A program made the translations under genes and the position numbers. Source: Hofstenia miamia (taxonomy: Eukaryota > Xenacoelomorpha > Acoela). From it: a DNA stretch of 64,000 nt. The notes under the pieces were generated by a model. The model was not told the DNA's origin. It ran no database searches and saw only the letters and a list, made by a program, of their open reading frames with translations. The DNA is taken from contig SCFE01000103.1 of the NCBI GenBank assembly GCA_004352715.1, positions 1,095,238 through 1,159,237 on the forward strand. Reading direction: 5' to 3'. Positions 17,947 through 29,769 of this stretch are shown here, one piece after another; position 1 is the stretch's first letter; each line of letters begins with the position of its first letter.

Positions 17947-19611
17947 CACTAGAATGCCCAAAAAATCGGCACCCCCAGAATGCCCACCAGCGGTCATTTT
18001 GACCGCATTAAATATTTTGAATATTTAATCGTAATATGAAGTACTTTTTCATACTTTTGATTTTATATCGTGTTTAGATACTCATAGTAGACATTATTCA
18101 CTCCAGGTCCTATTTGTCTATATTGGCTATATGAGACCGCATATATCTCTAGACATGTAAAAAGATACATGGAGCATCATGTTATGATATAAAACAACAA
18201 TTTGAATTTCTTTTTGACTTCAATTAAACTTGTTATTTATAAAACAATATTATTATAGATTGCAATATGGGACCCTAAACAAATGTAGTTAATTCAAATT
18301 CAATTACAAAATTACAACTGTTATGTAATATGCAGTAAATGTTTGGAAAGATCGGTTGGCTAAGAAAAACAAGAATTGCACTTGGAAATTTGATACAAAA
18401 TTTATCTGGCTTAGTTCCCATCAACTGTGTAAATTTACAACATGCTTTTGTGGGAAGCGCTGTTCATCAATACACAAATACATACCCGGTATGTAATAGG
18501 TATGTAACACTGCTTACAATTTTCAATAAACTCTGTCTGTACTTCGAACATTAGAGCGAATTTGTTGCTTTGAAACCTCTCTCGACACTCACTTCTCACA
18601 TTGAATCTAAGCACTTACATGATTTCTGTAAACCTTTTTCCGGGCTTCGCGTTTCTGAAAAAAGGCAGACCCCATTTTTCTGACCATAAGTAATGCCATG
18701 GTATATTTTTTTTTGAGACCAGGACACCCCAGAGGTAACCCAGCCTATAAAAGTTTCCAACTCTCCGACTTTTACTTTCCCATTGGATCCTAGAATGCGC
18801 TTACTTTCAAGCCCAGTACACTGTTGAATGTGGCATATGATTCCTTCATTGATGAAAAAATTCAAAGCAGTTGCTGGAGAACCTTCCTTTATTGCACAGG
18901 TTGGCGGGGCTGTAGGACCAGAGGTAGCTGTGCTGCCACTCTACAAAGTGAGGCCCAGGGTTTATTCAGTCCTTTGAATGCCATTACAGCTGATATAAGA
19001 AGAAGTAGCAGGTCCATTCAATGAGTTCACAGCAGATGAAATAGCAGTCACAACAGGTATGCTTGAATCGGAGTCAACGTTGTTTTCGTAATCAGAAACT
19101 GGATCAAAACAAAGTCTGTCATCACACTTGTATCACCGCCCTCCTCTCCGCCAGAGTTGCCTTTATCAAGAGCAGTGAGTAATGCAAGAGTAACACTTTT
19201 GCTGTGAATTCCAACATTGATGTTGACTGAAGTGTTTGATAAATGAGTCAATGTAGGAAGAAAGCACTATTTGATGTGAAAGTAGATCACGTGACCCAAA
19301 TTGCTCTTGTAATAATCAGTGTCTGCATAGATATCTTATTGGATTGAATGCTTAGTCGTCTTCATATCAAACAAAGCTGTAAATTTACAAAGCTATATTT
19401 GCGGTCAAAATGACCGCGTTGGGCATTCCCAGCCCTCCGATGTGTTGCCAAGAGATGAATGCATTTAAAAAAAATTCAAGTCTAAAAATGTCAAAAACAC
19501 TTGAATACATTAAAAGTCCTTGAGTTTTAACTGCATAGGCGGTAAATTGAAAGCACGGGATGATTTTGATTTTGATTTAGCGGTCAAAATGACCGCCTGG
19601 GCATTCTAGAG
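17947..19611 (-). mobile_element. Decayed piggyBac-like transposon with TTAA ends
   Basis: Inverted ends CACTAGAATGCCCA (17947-17960) and CTCTAGAATGCCCA (19611-19598 inverted) match at 13 of 14 positions and are flanked by TTAA on both sides (17943-17946 and 19612-19615), the invariant piggyBac target duplication. Near each end lies the same 17-bp interrupted palindrome GCGGTCA-AAA-TGACCGC (17990-18006 and 19580-19596), with a third copy at 19401-19417. Between them, the minus strand carries a frameshifted transposase that lacks its C-terminal third. piggyBac elements excise and insert precisely at TTAA; this copy could at most move in trans. Confidence 0.85.
18325..19150 (-). pseudogene. piggyBac-like transposase, frameshifted and C-terminally deleted
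   Basis: Reading leftwards: an acidic N-terminal stretch (DDRLCFDPVSDYENNVDSDS, near 19130-19070), a serine/alanine-rich linker, then ALNFFINEGIICHI, KVKVGELETFIGWVTSGVSW (the 'EI.aFiGllil.Gv' block of the DDBD domain) and EKGLQKSCKCL, followed after a frame change by RFNVRSECRERFQSNKFAL (the 'lRFD....R......DKfa' block). Next comes CIDEQRFP at 18471-18448, which carries the first catalytic aspartate (family: IDEQL.PF), and MGTKPDKFVSNFQ (family: Y.PsKPdKfGiK). The second and third catalytic residues and the cysteine-rich tail are missing. At least three frame changes and several stops show long decay. Confidence 0.75.
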
Positions 19612-19619
19612 TTAAGTCC

Positions 19620-20790
19620 AACTTCTACTACTTTCTAGGCAGTTCAGGTTTTCCTTTTTAACAGAAATTGATTTTGCGATCTTGATGCATTTGTGTTTCA
19701 TTAAAATATTAAAGTCTGATATTGATGCTTTGTGTATTTTAAAGTGCATATAAATTTCGGAATGTAAATATCCATATAAATTTTATTGAATTTGTGCCTT
19801 CAAATGCCTTTTAGCTACCCCATTATAGAAGCCGTCACACTTCTAACAAATATATTTATAAACAATTGATAAAATCAAGTGTTTTTGTTTTTAAATGGGA
19901 TCTTTGTTACACATTCTATTTGATATTTTCCGAAATCAAAATTGGGATAATTCTTAATTTCCTTAATTTTGTAGTTTAGTTGTATAAAGATTTCTTAAGA
20001 CGTGCTTTGTGTTGTTTAATGAAAGGTAGTTTCTAAAATATATTATCTTTGTTTTCTTGCGAAATGTGTTCTGAAGAAGAGAATGTTAGTGCTTCTTTTG
20101 AGATCCTTTACAATAACTTTCAGGATCTTAGATTTTCAAATATTTTGTCGAAAGCTTTTGCAAATACATTGTATTTTGATGATTGTAAGACAGCTCTTCA
20201 AATTCTAATTTTAGGAATTCAATGTTTATATTTATCATCACAATATAATTGAAATGGTATATATATATATATATAAATTTTATATATACATTGCTAGTAA
20301 CTGCATCTCACTTTAAGAACAACACATCAGTAAATTGTTTATATAATCTGAACCATTAACGCATGCGTCACTGACCAATGAACGGCTGTTCTTCTTGCAA
20401 TCTCAATCTATCAGGCTATGCTTAAAATTAATAACTACGCAACATCTCAAATTTGTAAACGCTCACTTGATTTAGACCTATACAACAAATTTCAAAGAGC
20501 ATGCGCAAAAATACTCCAGAGTTCAGGTCCTAATCCTAACCCTTAGAGATTAATCCATTTATGATAAAGGTTGGAAGAAGGCGAACCGACCTGACTTATA
20601 TTGAATCGCTTCCGCTTTTTACATATGTGATGGATTTGTGCAAGTTCAGGTCATTTGAATTAAGTAAAAAATTTGTCGTTTCTGGAAATACATTATAACT
20701 ATATGCTTGAGGAATATGTATTTGCCGATTATCAAGAAAATAGACAAAAATGAAAAACATATTGAGTAATTACTAATTAATTGTCATCAG
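19620..20790. other. AT-rich stretch, no genes recognised
   Basis: Short open frames only, for example 20049-20252, without recognisable motifs. A short (TA)n tract lies at 20258-20275. Confidence 0.45.
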
Positions 20791-21040
20791 TGTTAAAAGA
20801 CTTTTCAAAGTACCTTCCTTCATTGTCTATGTACCTTTTCAGCGGTTTGGTAGCGACCTAATCTCTTTGGAAAAAAATTCATCAGGCTCATCTTCAAACC
20901 AATAGCGAACAGCCGTGTTCATTGTCTCAGCATTTGCAAAATTTTGGACTTTGAATAAACTTTTCAATGAAATGAACAAAAAATAGTAGCTGGGAAACAA
21001 ATCGGGCGCGTATGGCAGATGAGGAAGCATCAAAATTCAG
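20790..21040 (-). pseudogene. mariner transposase C-terminal fragment
   Basis: The minus strand reads LPHLPYAPDLFPSYYFLF, matching mariner's 'HPPYSPDLAPSDYHLF' with the last catalytic Asp usually in that SPDLAPSD block (here SPD is APD and the final Asp is Tyr). It continues with ISLKSLFKVQNFANAET, then YWFEDEPDEFFSKEIRSLPNR and, past a stop, RYIDNEGRYFEK, the normal C-terminus. The N-terminal DNA-binding part and first two catalytic residues are not present. Substitution of the final catalytic position and a truncated length make it inactive. Confidence 0.75.
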
Positions 21041-21312
21041 TTGAAGAAACTTCGTATTCACATTTTGCGGATGCTCTAATTGTCGAACATTCAGAACCAT
21101 CAATTAACTACCATTTGTATATATGTTATTTATCACTGTTTATGTAATTCCAATATTTTTTTAATATAGCCCAAAAATAATGTTAATAATAATAATAATA
21201 ATACTAATATCAGTTCCAAGTGTTTTAGTAACTTCATTCAATATTTGATTGGCATTCATACCAGAAATCCACCGATAATAAATAACCTTACGAATCTGGC
21301 TTGTATCAAGAT

Positions 21313-21676
21313 CAGAGTTGCAAACAGGTCACATATTTTTACCCACGACTCAATCTGACCCGACCCGCAGACAATTGACCAATGACCGGACCCATGGGTC
21401 AGACAGTCAGCTTTTCACCGGAAATGTATTTGCAAATGTTTGACAAAACTAACATGGAACAATGTCATTAACATTACCAGGATTTTTATAGCATGGTAAA
21501 TTTTATACTAAATGGAATGCATGTTTAGCTTTCCACTAACATTTCAAGGGAATCCTTTAAACAATGCATTTCTCCGACCCATCAATTTTTAAAATTTTCA
21601 CCCACGACCCAACCCGACCCAACTTTTCTTTGGCACAACCCGAGGATAGGGTTAGTTCGACCCGCTTGCTACTCTT
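21313..21676. mobile_element. hAT-type MITE with GACCC-rich subterminal repeats
   Basis: Ends CAGAGTTGCAAACAGGTC and, inverted, AAGAGTAGCAAGCGGGTC match at 14 of 18 positions. ATCAAGAT (21305-21312) is repeated exactly at 21677-21684, an 8-bp target duplication. Both subterminal regions are packed with GACCCGACCC-like repeats, as in many non-autonomous hAT elements where they bind transposase. No coding capacity. Confidence 0.75.
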
Positions 21677-22224
21677 ATCAAGATTCATTGCAGCACGTCA
21701 ATAAATAAGAACTCAGAGGTATTGATTGATTAACGTAATGAATATCAATTGAATTGAATTATAATTTTATGGGCTTTCTGTTGCAAAAAATCGTAGTAAT
21801 TCATTATATAAAAGCAGAGTAATGACTAAAACACCATTCGCAAATACAAACAGCTTCAAAATTTTTAAACTGGTATAGTACGTATCAATTACTAAATCTG
21901 GTCTAAGAAAATAAAGACTCAAATCTGCGACTAAGAAAAAATTAGTAACCATACCTGATTTTTATCAAAACTTCTTAGTTGTTGGCCGTTAGCTTCAGTA
22001 ATCTTGGGCAATTGTCTCCCGTTAATGTGCTTATGAAAGAAAGCAAATAAACGAGAGGAAACTTTTTTGTAAAAATGACTTCAATGTGTTTGATTAGATA
22101 TATATTTTTGGTGCTGCACACACCGATCTATTAGAGCAATATAAAATAAAACAATTCTTCTTTAGTCTACTCTCTTAACAGTGAATTCCCAGTGTTTTAG
22201 CCGTAGCTTCTCATGCATCTCCTA

Positions 22225-22261
22225 CAGTGGCGCACCCAGGTTTTTCTATGAGGAGAGGAAC

Positions 22262-22295
<34 letters not shown>

Positions 22296-23990
22296 NGCCA
22301 ATCCCTGCTCAGCCTGAATCCGCTCCAACCCACTTAATTCCGATTCGGCATATTTTCATGACATTTTTTAAGAAGTTTTCTACAATTTTGCGGCTTGCTA
22401 TATCAAAATAAGGTATTTTAGAATAGAAACCATCAATAAAATCTGGGCATTGAATTGGAAATTCTAAATTCAGTTCTTCAAGAGTATATGATACTAATAT
22501 AAAATTTCAAAACGTTAAAAAATTATATAGCTTTCACTAAAACTGTAGTCTATTTGTTCAATGTCAGCCTGTCTTTTCCAAATGCTTAGTCCAACCCCAG
22601 ACCAGCACAGGTCTATCTCTGACTTTAACTCCTGATAACAAAGAATGCACAGGATTGGGTTCCTTTCGTATTAAGCTGACACAAAGTACCTTAGTTTCGT
22701 TTTGCCATAATTTGAATTATTATTAGCATTGCTATATAATTCAAAATATTTCACTACAAGTTAATATATACATAAAGCGTGTTCAAATAGTTTTCACCCC
22801 AGTAAGCAATAACTTCATAAACATTTCATTAAAAATGGCTATATTTCTCATTCTTAGTTTCACTTAAGTAGCACATTAAATTGCCCCTCGCCATAAATTA
22901 CAAACACGCAGGAGTAGGCAATTTTTAATTGGAACCCTACAAATAGATGTTTCTTGTTTAGTAAATTAATCAATTTTTGCGTGTTAAACAATAGATTATT
23001 GCCAACTTTTGGCAATAATTAGAATAAAAATATTATATCAAAAATCATAGTAAGTTAACTAGTTTGGTATTAATAATAATCAATATTTTAACACATAAAA
23101 AATTTTTCAAAGAAAAATCATAATTGTGAGATAACAAAAATGGTTACTTGTGGTTCATACATCTGTTAGCACTAAGAAGAAATTGTTCTACATAATCAAA
23201 AGTTAAATAATGCCGCTAATCATAATTGCTAATGGCAAATTTGGTTCTGCCATACATACTATATAGTTAAATTTCTTTAGGTTTGGCATGATAAGGTGAG
23301 GTGTTCGGCAGAATATCACAATTGTGCGAAATAAGGTTAATGTTAAGCCTTCAATATGCATAAAATGGTGAATTGGGTTGTTGAAGCATTACATATTTTT
23401 GGGTCATCAAATTATCCAGTACATTCCACAGCCAATTCTATATAAATTTACTAGACAGGATGATAATGCTTCTGGAATCGGGAATTGATTATATATTTCA
23501 GCAAGATTTAAGTGAATCTTGAATATTTGGCAATTGATTTTTTAAAATATTCAATAGGTTAATTAATTTGCAATATTTGCAATAATTGCAATATCAATTT
23601 AATGTTGTCTACCCTTGCAGACATAGAGTAGAACCAATAGTTATTTACATGTTATGTTGTATAAATGGTGTAGGTAGGGGTTTTCCAACAGTGGAATATC
23701 ACTGCCGTATGTAACAAAAAGCGGGGCAAGCCCCTAAAATTCTTATGAAATATTGATGAATTCGACATTAAGAAATGCATTTCACCACATAAATTTGGAC
23801 TTTCTTAATATTTTTTAACGAAATTTTTTTTGCTTAACCAGTCAAAGGCAATTTTGAAAAACTCACTGAAGAACATTCCACAGCTTGCGTACGCCACTGG
23901 TTATATGCAAACATTTCATGAGAAATGGAAGCACCTCTGCTCTGTTGAGGGGGGAACATTCCCACAGTCCCTCCTCTGGGTGCGCCTCTG
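22225..23990. mobile_element. hAT-type element, about 1.77 kb, non-coding
   Basis: Left end CAGTGGCGCACCCAGG (22225) and right end, inverted, CAGAGGCGCACCCAGAGG (23990) form near-perfect inverted repeats. The flanks ATCTCCTA (22217-22224) and ACCTCCTA (23991-23998) match at 7 of 8 positions, consistent with a hAT target duplication. The interior has no transposase frame and includes a (TA)n tract at 22264-22295 ending in a single N (22296). A smaller related end, CTTGCGTACGCCACTG at 23884-23899, suggests a second family member nested inside. Confidence 0.65.
23690..23899. mobile_element. Possible nested MITE of the CAGTGGCG family
   Basis: The right end (inverted CAGTGGCGTACGCAAG) ends at 23899 and the preceding 200 bases resemble the MITE at 42445-42670, including AATGCATTTCAC and an A+T-rich 'TTTTTTAA...TCAAAG' core. 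The left end is too diverged to place, and no clear target duplication was found. Confidence 0.45.
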
Positions 23991-23999
23991 ACCTCCTAG

Positions 24000-26900
24000 C
24001 AACTGAAACATGTTCCAACCAATGGGTGACAAGTGTTATGTTTGCAAATTATTTTTAATAAAAAGTAGTTTCAAACAAGTTATGATAAATAATTAGAGCA
24101 ATGGAATTTAGTTCAGAAAAAGGAAATCCTTAAAGCCATTCATATTTTGATGGGGGTTTTAGATGCACTAAATGAATTTCTTTGCTACCCTGACTTATTA
24201 TAATGTAAGTGTAGCAAATCAAACTTGTTGATACTAATTGATGATAATAAATTTAAATGGCTAATGTAACTGATTTCTAATAGACAACAAATTTGCATGT
24301 CAATATTATAAAGAGGAACTGGAAAAAGCATTGGCAAAAACCCGCAAAATTGCTACTATACATGTATAGTTTTCAAATAAGTCAAAAATGATTTAATTAG
24401 TTACTGAAAGAAAATTACTTTTCAGTTATAAAATCCCTCTATGGTATGTTATGAAGCCAAAATAAAATATCAAATAAACATCCTGATACATATATACAAC
24501 ACCATTAAACTTCAAATATAAAAGAAGAGTGCAGAAACACTTAATCTGTAGTCAAAACGACATAAATAAGCATTTGTATACAATGTTTTTCAAACTTAAT
24601 TGCTCCTATAAAATATATTTTAAGAAATTGAACAATGATATCTATTTTCCACACATATTTTGTATGCTATTAAAGTTGCCGAAAAGTGCAGAAATACGTT
24701 AAAATAGTAAAAAAATTGGTGCTAAAATGAACCGATATCCCTAAAAACCAGTTATTCTTGCATTTCAAGACTTACTGGATATCTTTAGCTTTGGTAAAGA
24801 AAACATATTTTCCTGTTCCTAAATATAAGGCTCTTCTAAACAGCTTAGTATAACATTAGGTTCATAGTTCTAAATGTAGAAATGAATGCTTTTTTTCAAT
24901 TGTTTTTATGATTACAAGATGAAAAATCAATAATTTCTTGAATTCTAAATTTTAATAAATTGCACTAGTACACTAATTTATATATTTCTATTGTGTATAT
25001 TCTAGTGAACAGCGGTTCTTCAACTTCTGAGCTCCAATTTTTTTATAATTTCATCAAAACTCGTCAGGTACACTGCGCACGAGCAAAATACGAAATATTA
25101 TTTCTATTTACTTTCATTTATATAAGCAATTTACCAGAAGATTTATCCAAGGATTCATAGAAGACGACCAGACAAGTTCTAGAATTTTTTTATACCACAA
25201 AATGACTCCCCTCCAATTTGAACTCGGGAGACTAGAATAATTATTTCTAAATATGGGAATGCATAAAACTTAGTGCATAAAAAAGCCTAATTCTACGATT
25301 TCAATTACGAACATAAATGCCAAACTCATAGTTAATATAAATATATAAATATATTTTAATTTAATATTTTATTCAAACAAATATATATTGGAGAACTAAG
25401 AAGACTTATTGCATGATTAATATCTGACTTCAGTCATCATTGGGCTTATCTTAGAATAGATATTGAATTTCTTACTGATTGAATTTGATTGTTTTTCTTG
25501 TCTACCTCCAACCTTAAAGCGATCAATTTCTTGGAAAATGCCGCTATCATTATTCAAATACATTTTGCTCATTCATAACATTTGAATGGGCAAGTATTGC
25601 AACCAGAATCAACGAATAGACAAATTATCTCCTCAAAGCCATATTTGCATTTCATCAGATATGGTATAAAATTTTAAAAAACCAAACTCTTATTTGTTAG
25701 AGTAGAAAAATTGAACTGTTGGTTGTATTAGACTAAAGTTTCTAAGTTCAATAAAACTGCAAGTTGTCTGTCAATCTAGTTCGATTAAATAAATGAAATC
25801 CCTAAAGCAAGGTGCTGCAATATTACATTGACATTTAGAAAAGGAATTCATTAGTTCAATTTTTACAATTCAACCAATTATCTGAATCAGGGCAGGTGTA
25901 GTAATTTATGAGAAATTGACATTGTAAATCAGAAGTACATAACATATGTTATTTTTCACGCCTTACTCTTAAATAAAAACCATACCTAAGATTTTAAAAA
26001 AAACGTATTGTCCATTTTTGCTATTTTGTGTACTTGCAAATATTTAAATAATATTTAAAAAAATTCAAATTTCTTATTTTTTTTTACAGTAATTACTACT
26101 AACAAAATATATATTTGCAAATAATATTTATTTAACTGATCTCATTATGCCTAAAAATAGATAGAAATTGTAAATGGATTTTCAAAAATATCAGCATACT
26201 TTTTTCATTGAAAGAAATTATATTTAGGGTTTTTGAGTTAAATATATGACTATGATATACATTAACTAAATACGTTCATGATAACGTTTGATATAATGCA
26301 AAAATGCAATCAACATGCATTAAAGTAAAAATCAGGTCAAAGGTGCACTGGAACCTAATTTGAAAGTTTCTTAAATCGAGTCCATTATATTTTACCAATA
26401 TTTTTAGATAAGAAAAATCAACAATATTGGTTGATATTGAAAGTTGAAGCATATATTTCAAAAACATTTCTCAAAATGTAAATGAAAATGTGCAATTAAA
26501 ATATTTATAAACTATACAGTGATGTTCTCCATGCGTTTCCTAAATTATTAAAAAACCGCACGTAAAGTAATACGTCATTTATTAAGATTTGACAGCTGTA
26601 GTATGTGTATTTTGATAGGTGAACAATTGAATAATACCTTTCCACGATTTTATAAAATAAGCTTTTCCCTAAATACGAGATTAGCCAATTAGCTAATTAA
26701 GAAAACAGTTTTGCTAAAATTAGTTAAAGACACTGGATGTAAATAATTTGAATGTAGTAGAAATTGTACAACGGTGAACTGAAATTGAACTAATCGAAAT
26801 AATAACAAAGTCATAAAAGTATATAAATTTAATGTAAATAAATGAATAATCACATCTGCATTTAGCCTTGTTTATATATCTATTATGTTTATTTTAACAA

Positions 26901-28449
26901 ACTTTGAATGACACTAGACACACACACACATATACTGTAAATATATATATATATATATTTATACCCGCTAAATAATCTGATGATACGTATATCTGGCGCT
27001 AAATGAAAAGAACGTATCTAACACCAATTTTAAACGTAATATACAGAATACCAGTATATAATATAATACCATTATTTTTCAATAGCAATTACAAAATATT
27101 TATGGTATATAACCACGGGCTTTTTGTTTACAAAGCAAATATAAGATATAGCAATGTTTATTCAATCTACAGAGCGCCTTTTCCCACAAACATGAATTTC
27201 TATAATAGTGTTATATAAATCCGTGTCTTCATATCTTTTCCTATAGTTATTTCGTTTATGTAGTTCAAATGAAATTTTTTTTCATCGACTCGGCACTGCC
27301 ATGATTAAAAATCTAGTAAAATGTTAGGTTTATCGCTTGGGTTAAATTAGGGTTACAGTGGAGTTTAGCTTAGGGTTATGTTTTAGAGTAAGGTTGGGAT
27401 TAAGGTTATAATTATATTATTTTGATAAATTCGAACATTTTTGAAATTTTTTGTGTATGCATTATTTCCAATATCTAGTCATAAAAACCAATTGGTGACT
27501 GGCACTAAATGCATATAAATCCGAAAATAGTTTTACGGTATAAATTAGAAATTTTGTTTGTCATTTGTAACTTTGCATTGTCAATGAAAAATACATTTTG
27601 AAAATACTTTGAATGAAAACTTCGTATTGATTATTTTCATAAATGTAAAAGGTCAAACCATTGAGTTTAAAGAAACTTCTCTTTTACAAATCAATAATTC
27701 ATTTGTGAAGATGCCTTTATTTCTGAAACCAATACAATGTTAAAAGCGAATTCGTTTAGGTACTGCGCTTTTAAAAAAATTTTGATCTATGCCACAGGGA
27801 CTTGTTTAGCAATTTTTCAAAGCCTTTCTATTGCTGAAAACAAGCAACAAGCGCTCTTTCAGTAAATCGTTTTCAATTTGGAATTTTCAGTAATACACAT
27901 TTCTCAAATAAATAGATTTAGCAATAAGCAACATTTGATAATTAAAAAAGCGAATAAACATATATTATTCTATTTCCACATACACATATACACATTTATA
28001 TGCATTAGAAAAATATTCTATGGTTGACATAGCACTTTTTTAAGAGAAACTAGCGTCAGTAAAGGAAATATTTTAGAAGGAAAATTTTTTCTTAATAAGA
28101 CATGGCGATTTTAAAAAAAACAATGAAAAAATTTATGGATTTCTATGTGTCTCTGAAGTAAATTTTCTTCTCTAATCTAAGAAATACTTTAGATACTGAG
28201 TACACTCCATGTTTAAATTAAATTGTGAAAAACATTTCTAAAACAAATTGAACAAACTCTTAGCTGATTTTAATATCACACATTAGTGCATATTCATAAT
28301 TATAAGAAAACTAATATTTTATCAAATTGGAAAGTTAAATCTGCTGAAAATAGTTAGAGTTTTCTAAAATTCATATTGTTATCAAAAGATACTTTGTGGT
28401 GATATTTTGTACGACCGCATATTATCATTTTAACTTTTAGTTAAAGTTG

Positions 28450-28483
<34 letters not shown>

Positions 28484-28915
28484 CTAGAAAAGAAATAGTT
28501 CGTATCTAGAAAGATGTTTTAATGCGTAAAGTTTAGTTTTCAATAATTTACACATTGTACAGATGCGCAAAATATATATTTATGTATATTAGTGGCTTCA
28601 GTATTTAAACAGTTAACTGTAAAACTATTGCTTACATTTTTGATTTTATTAATGTCCCTAATTTAATATTTTGCTTATTTGAATTTAGTACTTTTGCACG
28701 ATGAGTCTGATTTTGTTGAGTTACCCTAAATCAAAATTATGGTAATGCTTATTTTAGAAGAAAACATAAACCTTAAAAATTTAAACAATATTGTAAATTG
28801 AAATGCAACCGTGAGTTGTTACCAACAAAATGGTGCCAATTTATACTGCAGTGATATAGAGCAATAGGCAAGACTTTGCTATAAAGAATTGAAAATTATA
28901 GAGTAGCAGCTCTTA
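24000..28915. other. Long AT-rich non-coding stretch
   Basis: Nearly 5 kb without any protein frame that I can support. It holds only short (TA)n tracts (26940-26960, 28450-28478), a (CA)n run at 26920-26930, and a degenerate TTAGGGTT-rich patch at 27340-27415. Confidence 0.5.
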
Positions 28916-28924
28916 GTATATCAA

Positions 28925-29700
28925 GGCCCGGAAAATACGTACTAGCCTCTTTTTGAGGAGAGTAACGCAATGGGAAAATAAGGGCTATGCCTAAAACGTC
29001 CCAAAGAGTACCTCCTCGCGGTGTTAACACTCAGTGGGCGCATCGGTGTGCGGACTCCCGAACCCACATCAGACGTTAAAACCAGGGTACAGAAGGTGCA
29101 GCCATGTATACTTTGTATACATGGGGGCGGTGTCGCTCAGGAAGCCTGTCTGCTCTAGTATTGTGAAGACAGAAGGCGACAAAATGGAAACACTGTTAGC
29201 AAGACTGCTTCTGGCACCACTTAGGGTGCGACTCATAGGGCAGTCATACAGAGAGGAAAATCTCTGTCTCTGGTCTATGAGATAGGCCAGCGTTTGGTGT
29301 GCCTTCCTGCGAGGCAGCTTTGCCGTGTTACATGTAGTTGTGATCCAACCAACAGACCGCTGAATGGTGTTTATTTATCACTAGATGCTTTGCATCAGTG
29401 ACCTGGTTGCTCCAATATAATTGTCAGATCTTTGTAGCAGCCAGCAAGCGCTCTCTAAAGTTACCACCGTTAGTAGCGTTGGTTGGCCAAAGCGGAAGAG
29501 GCGCAACCTTCTCAACTGAAGTTCGGCCTTCAGCTTCACTCTACTGATCAGACACAACACAGGTCACCACTCTGCGTGCCTGGGGTCACCAGAGGTTTCT
29601 CAGGATAAAACCGGCCAGGTACACTTCTAGGGGTATGGTCCGAACCCGGATCTTGGTCTCACCCACTTATTTAGTCGGTTGACTTCTTTAGTAACCCCAC
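28925..29700 (+). repeat. GC-rich structured dispersed repeat, copy 1
   Basis: A GC-richer island shared with 42845-43580 and, partly, 44035-44480. Common blocks include CCTCCTCGCGGT, the 'gcgcatcg..gcggactcccgaac' region, 'gttaa...agggta...agaaggtgc', a hairpin, 'gctactggtgcc'-like text, 'ctgtctctgg.ctatgagataggcc', 'tgtgccttcct.cgagg', 'aagcggaagaggcgcaacc', 'cactctgcgtgcc.ggggtc' and 'acacttctaggggta'. The hairpin is CCATGTATAC-TTT-GTATACATGG (29101-29123). The open frame at 29034-29285 has no known motif and is not conserved, so the repeat is likely non-coding, perhaps a retroelement 3' region or an RNA-derived element. Orientation is arbitrary. Confidence 0.6.
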
Positions 29701-29769
29701 TAATGCGGCATAAGCATTTCGTCAAATAACTGTTTATTATAGAGCTTAGATTTAATCACAGTACTTTGC

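Noticed and set aside
18596-18865. An intact short gene at this frame
   Set aside because: It is the middle of a frameshifted piggyBac-like transposase: family blocks continue in other frames on both sides.
27340-27415. Interstitial telomere-like sequence (TTAGGGTT repeated)
   Set aside because: The motif is irregular (TTAGGGTTA, TTAGGGTTAT, TAAGGTTGGG) and not a true tandem hexamer array; it could be chance or a common decayed repeat.
29034-29285. 83-codon frame in the GC-rich repeat
   Set aside because: The frame is not kept open in the two related copies, so the repeat is not coding in this frame.
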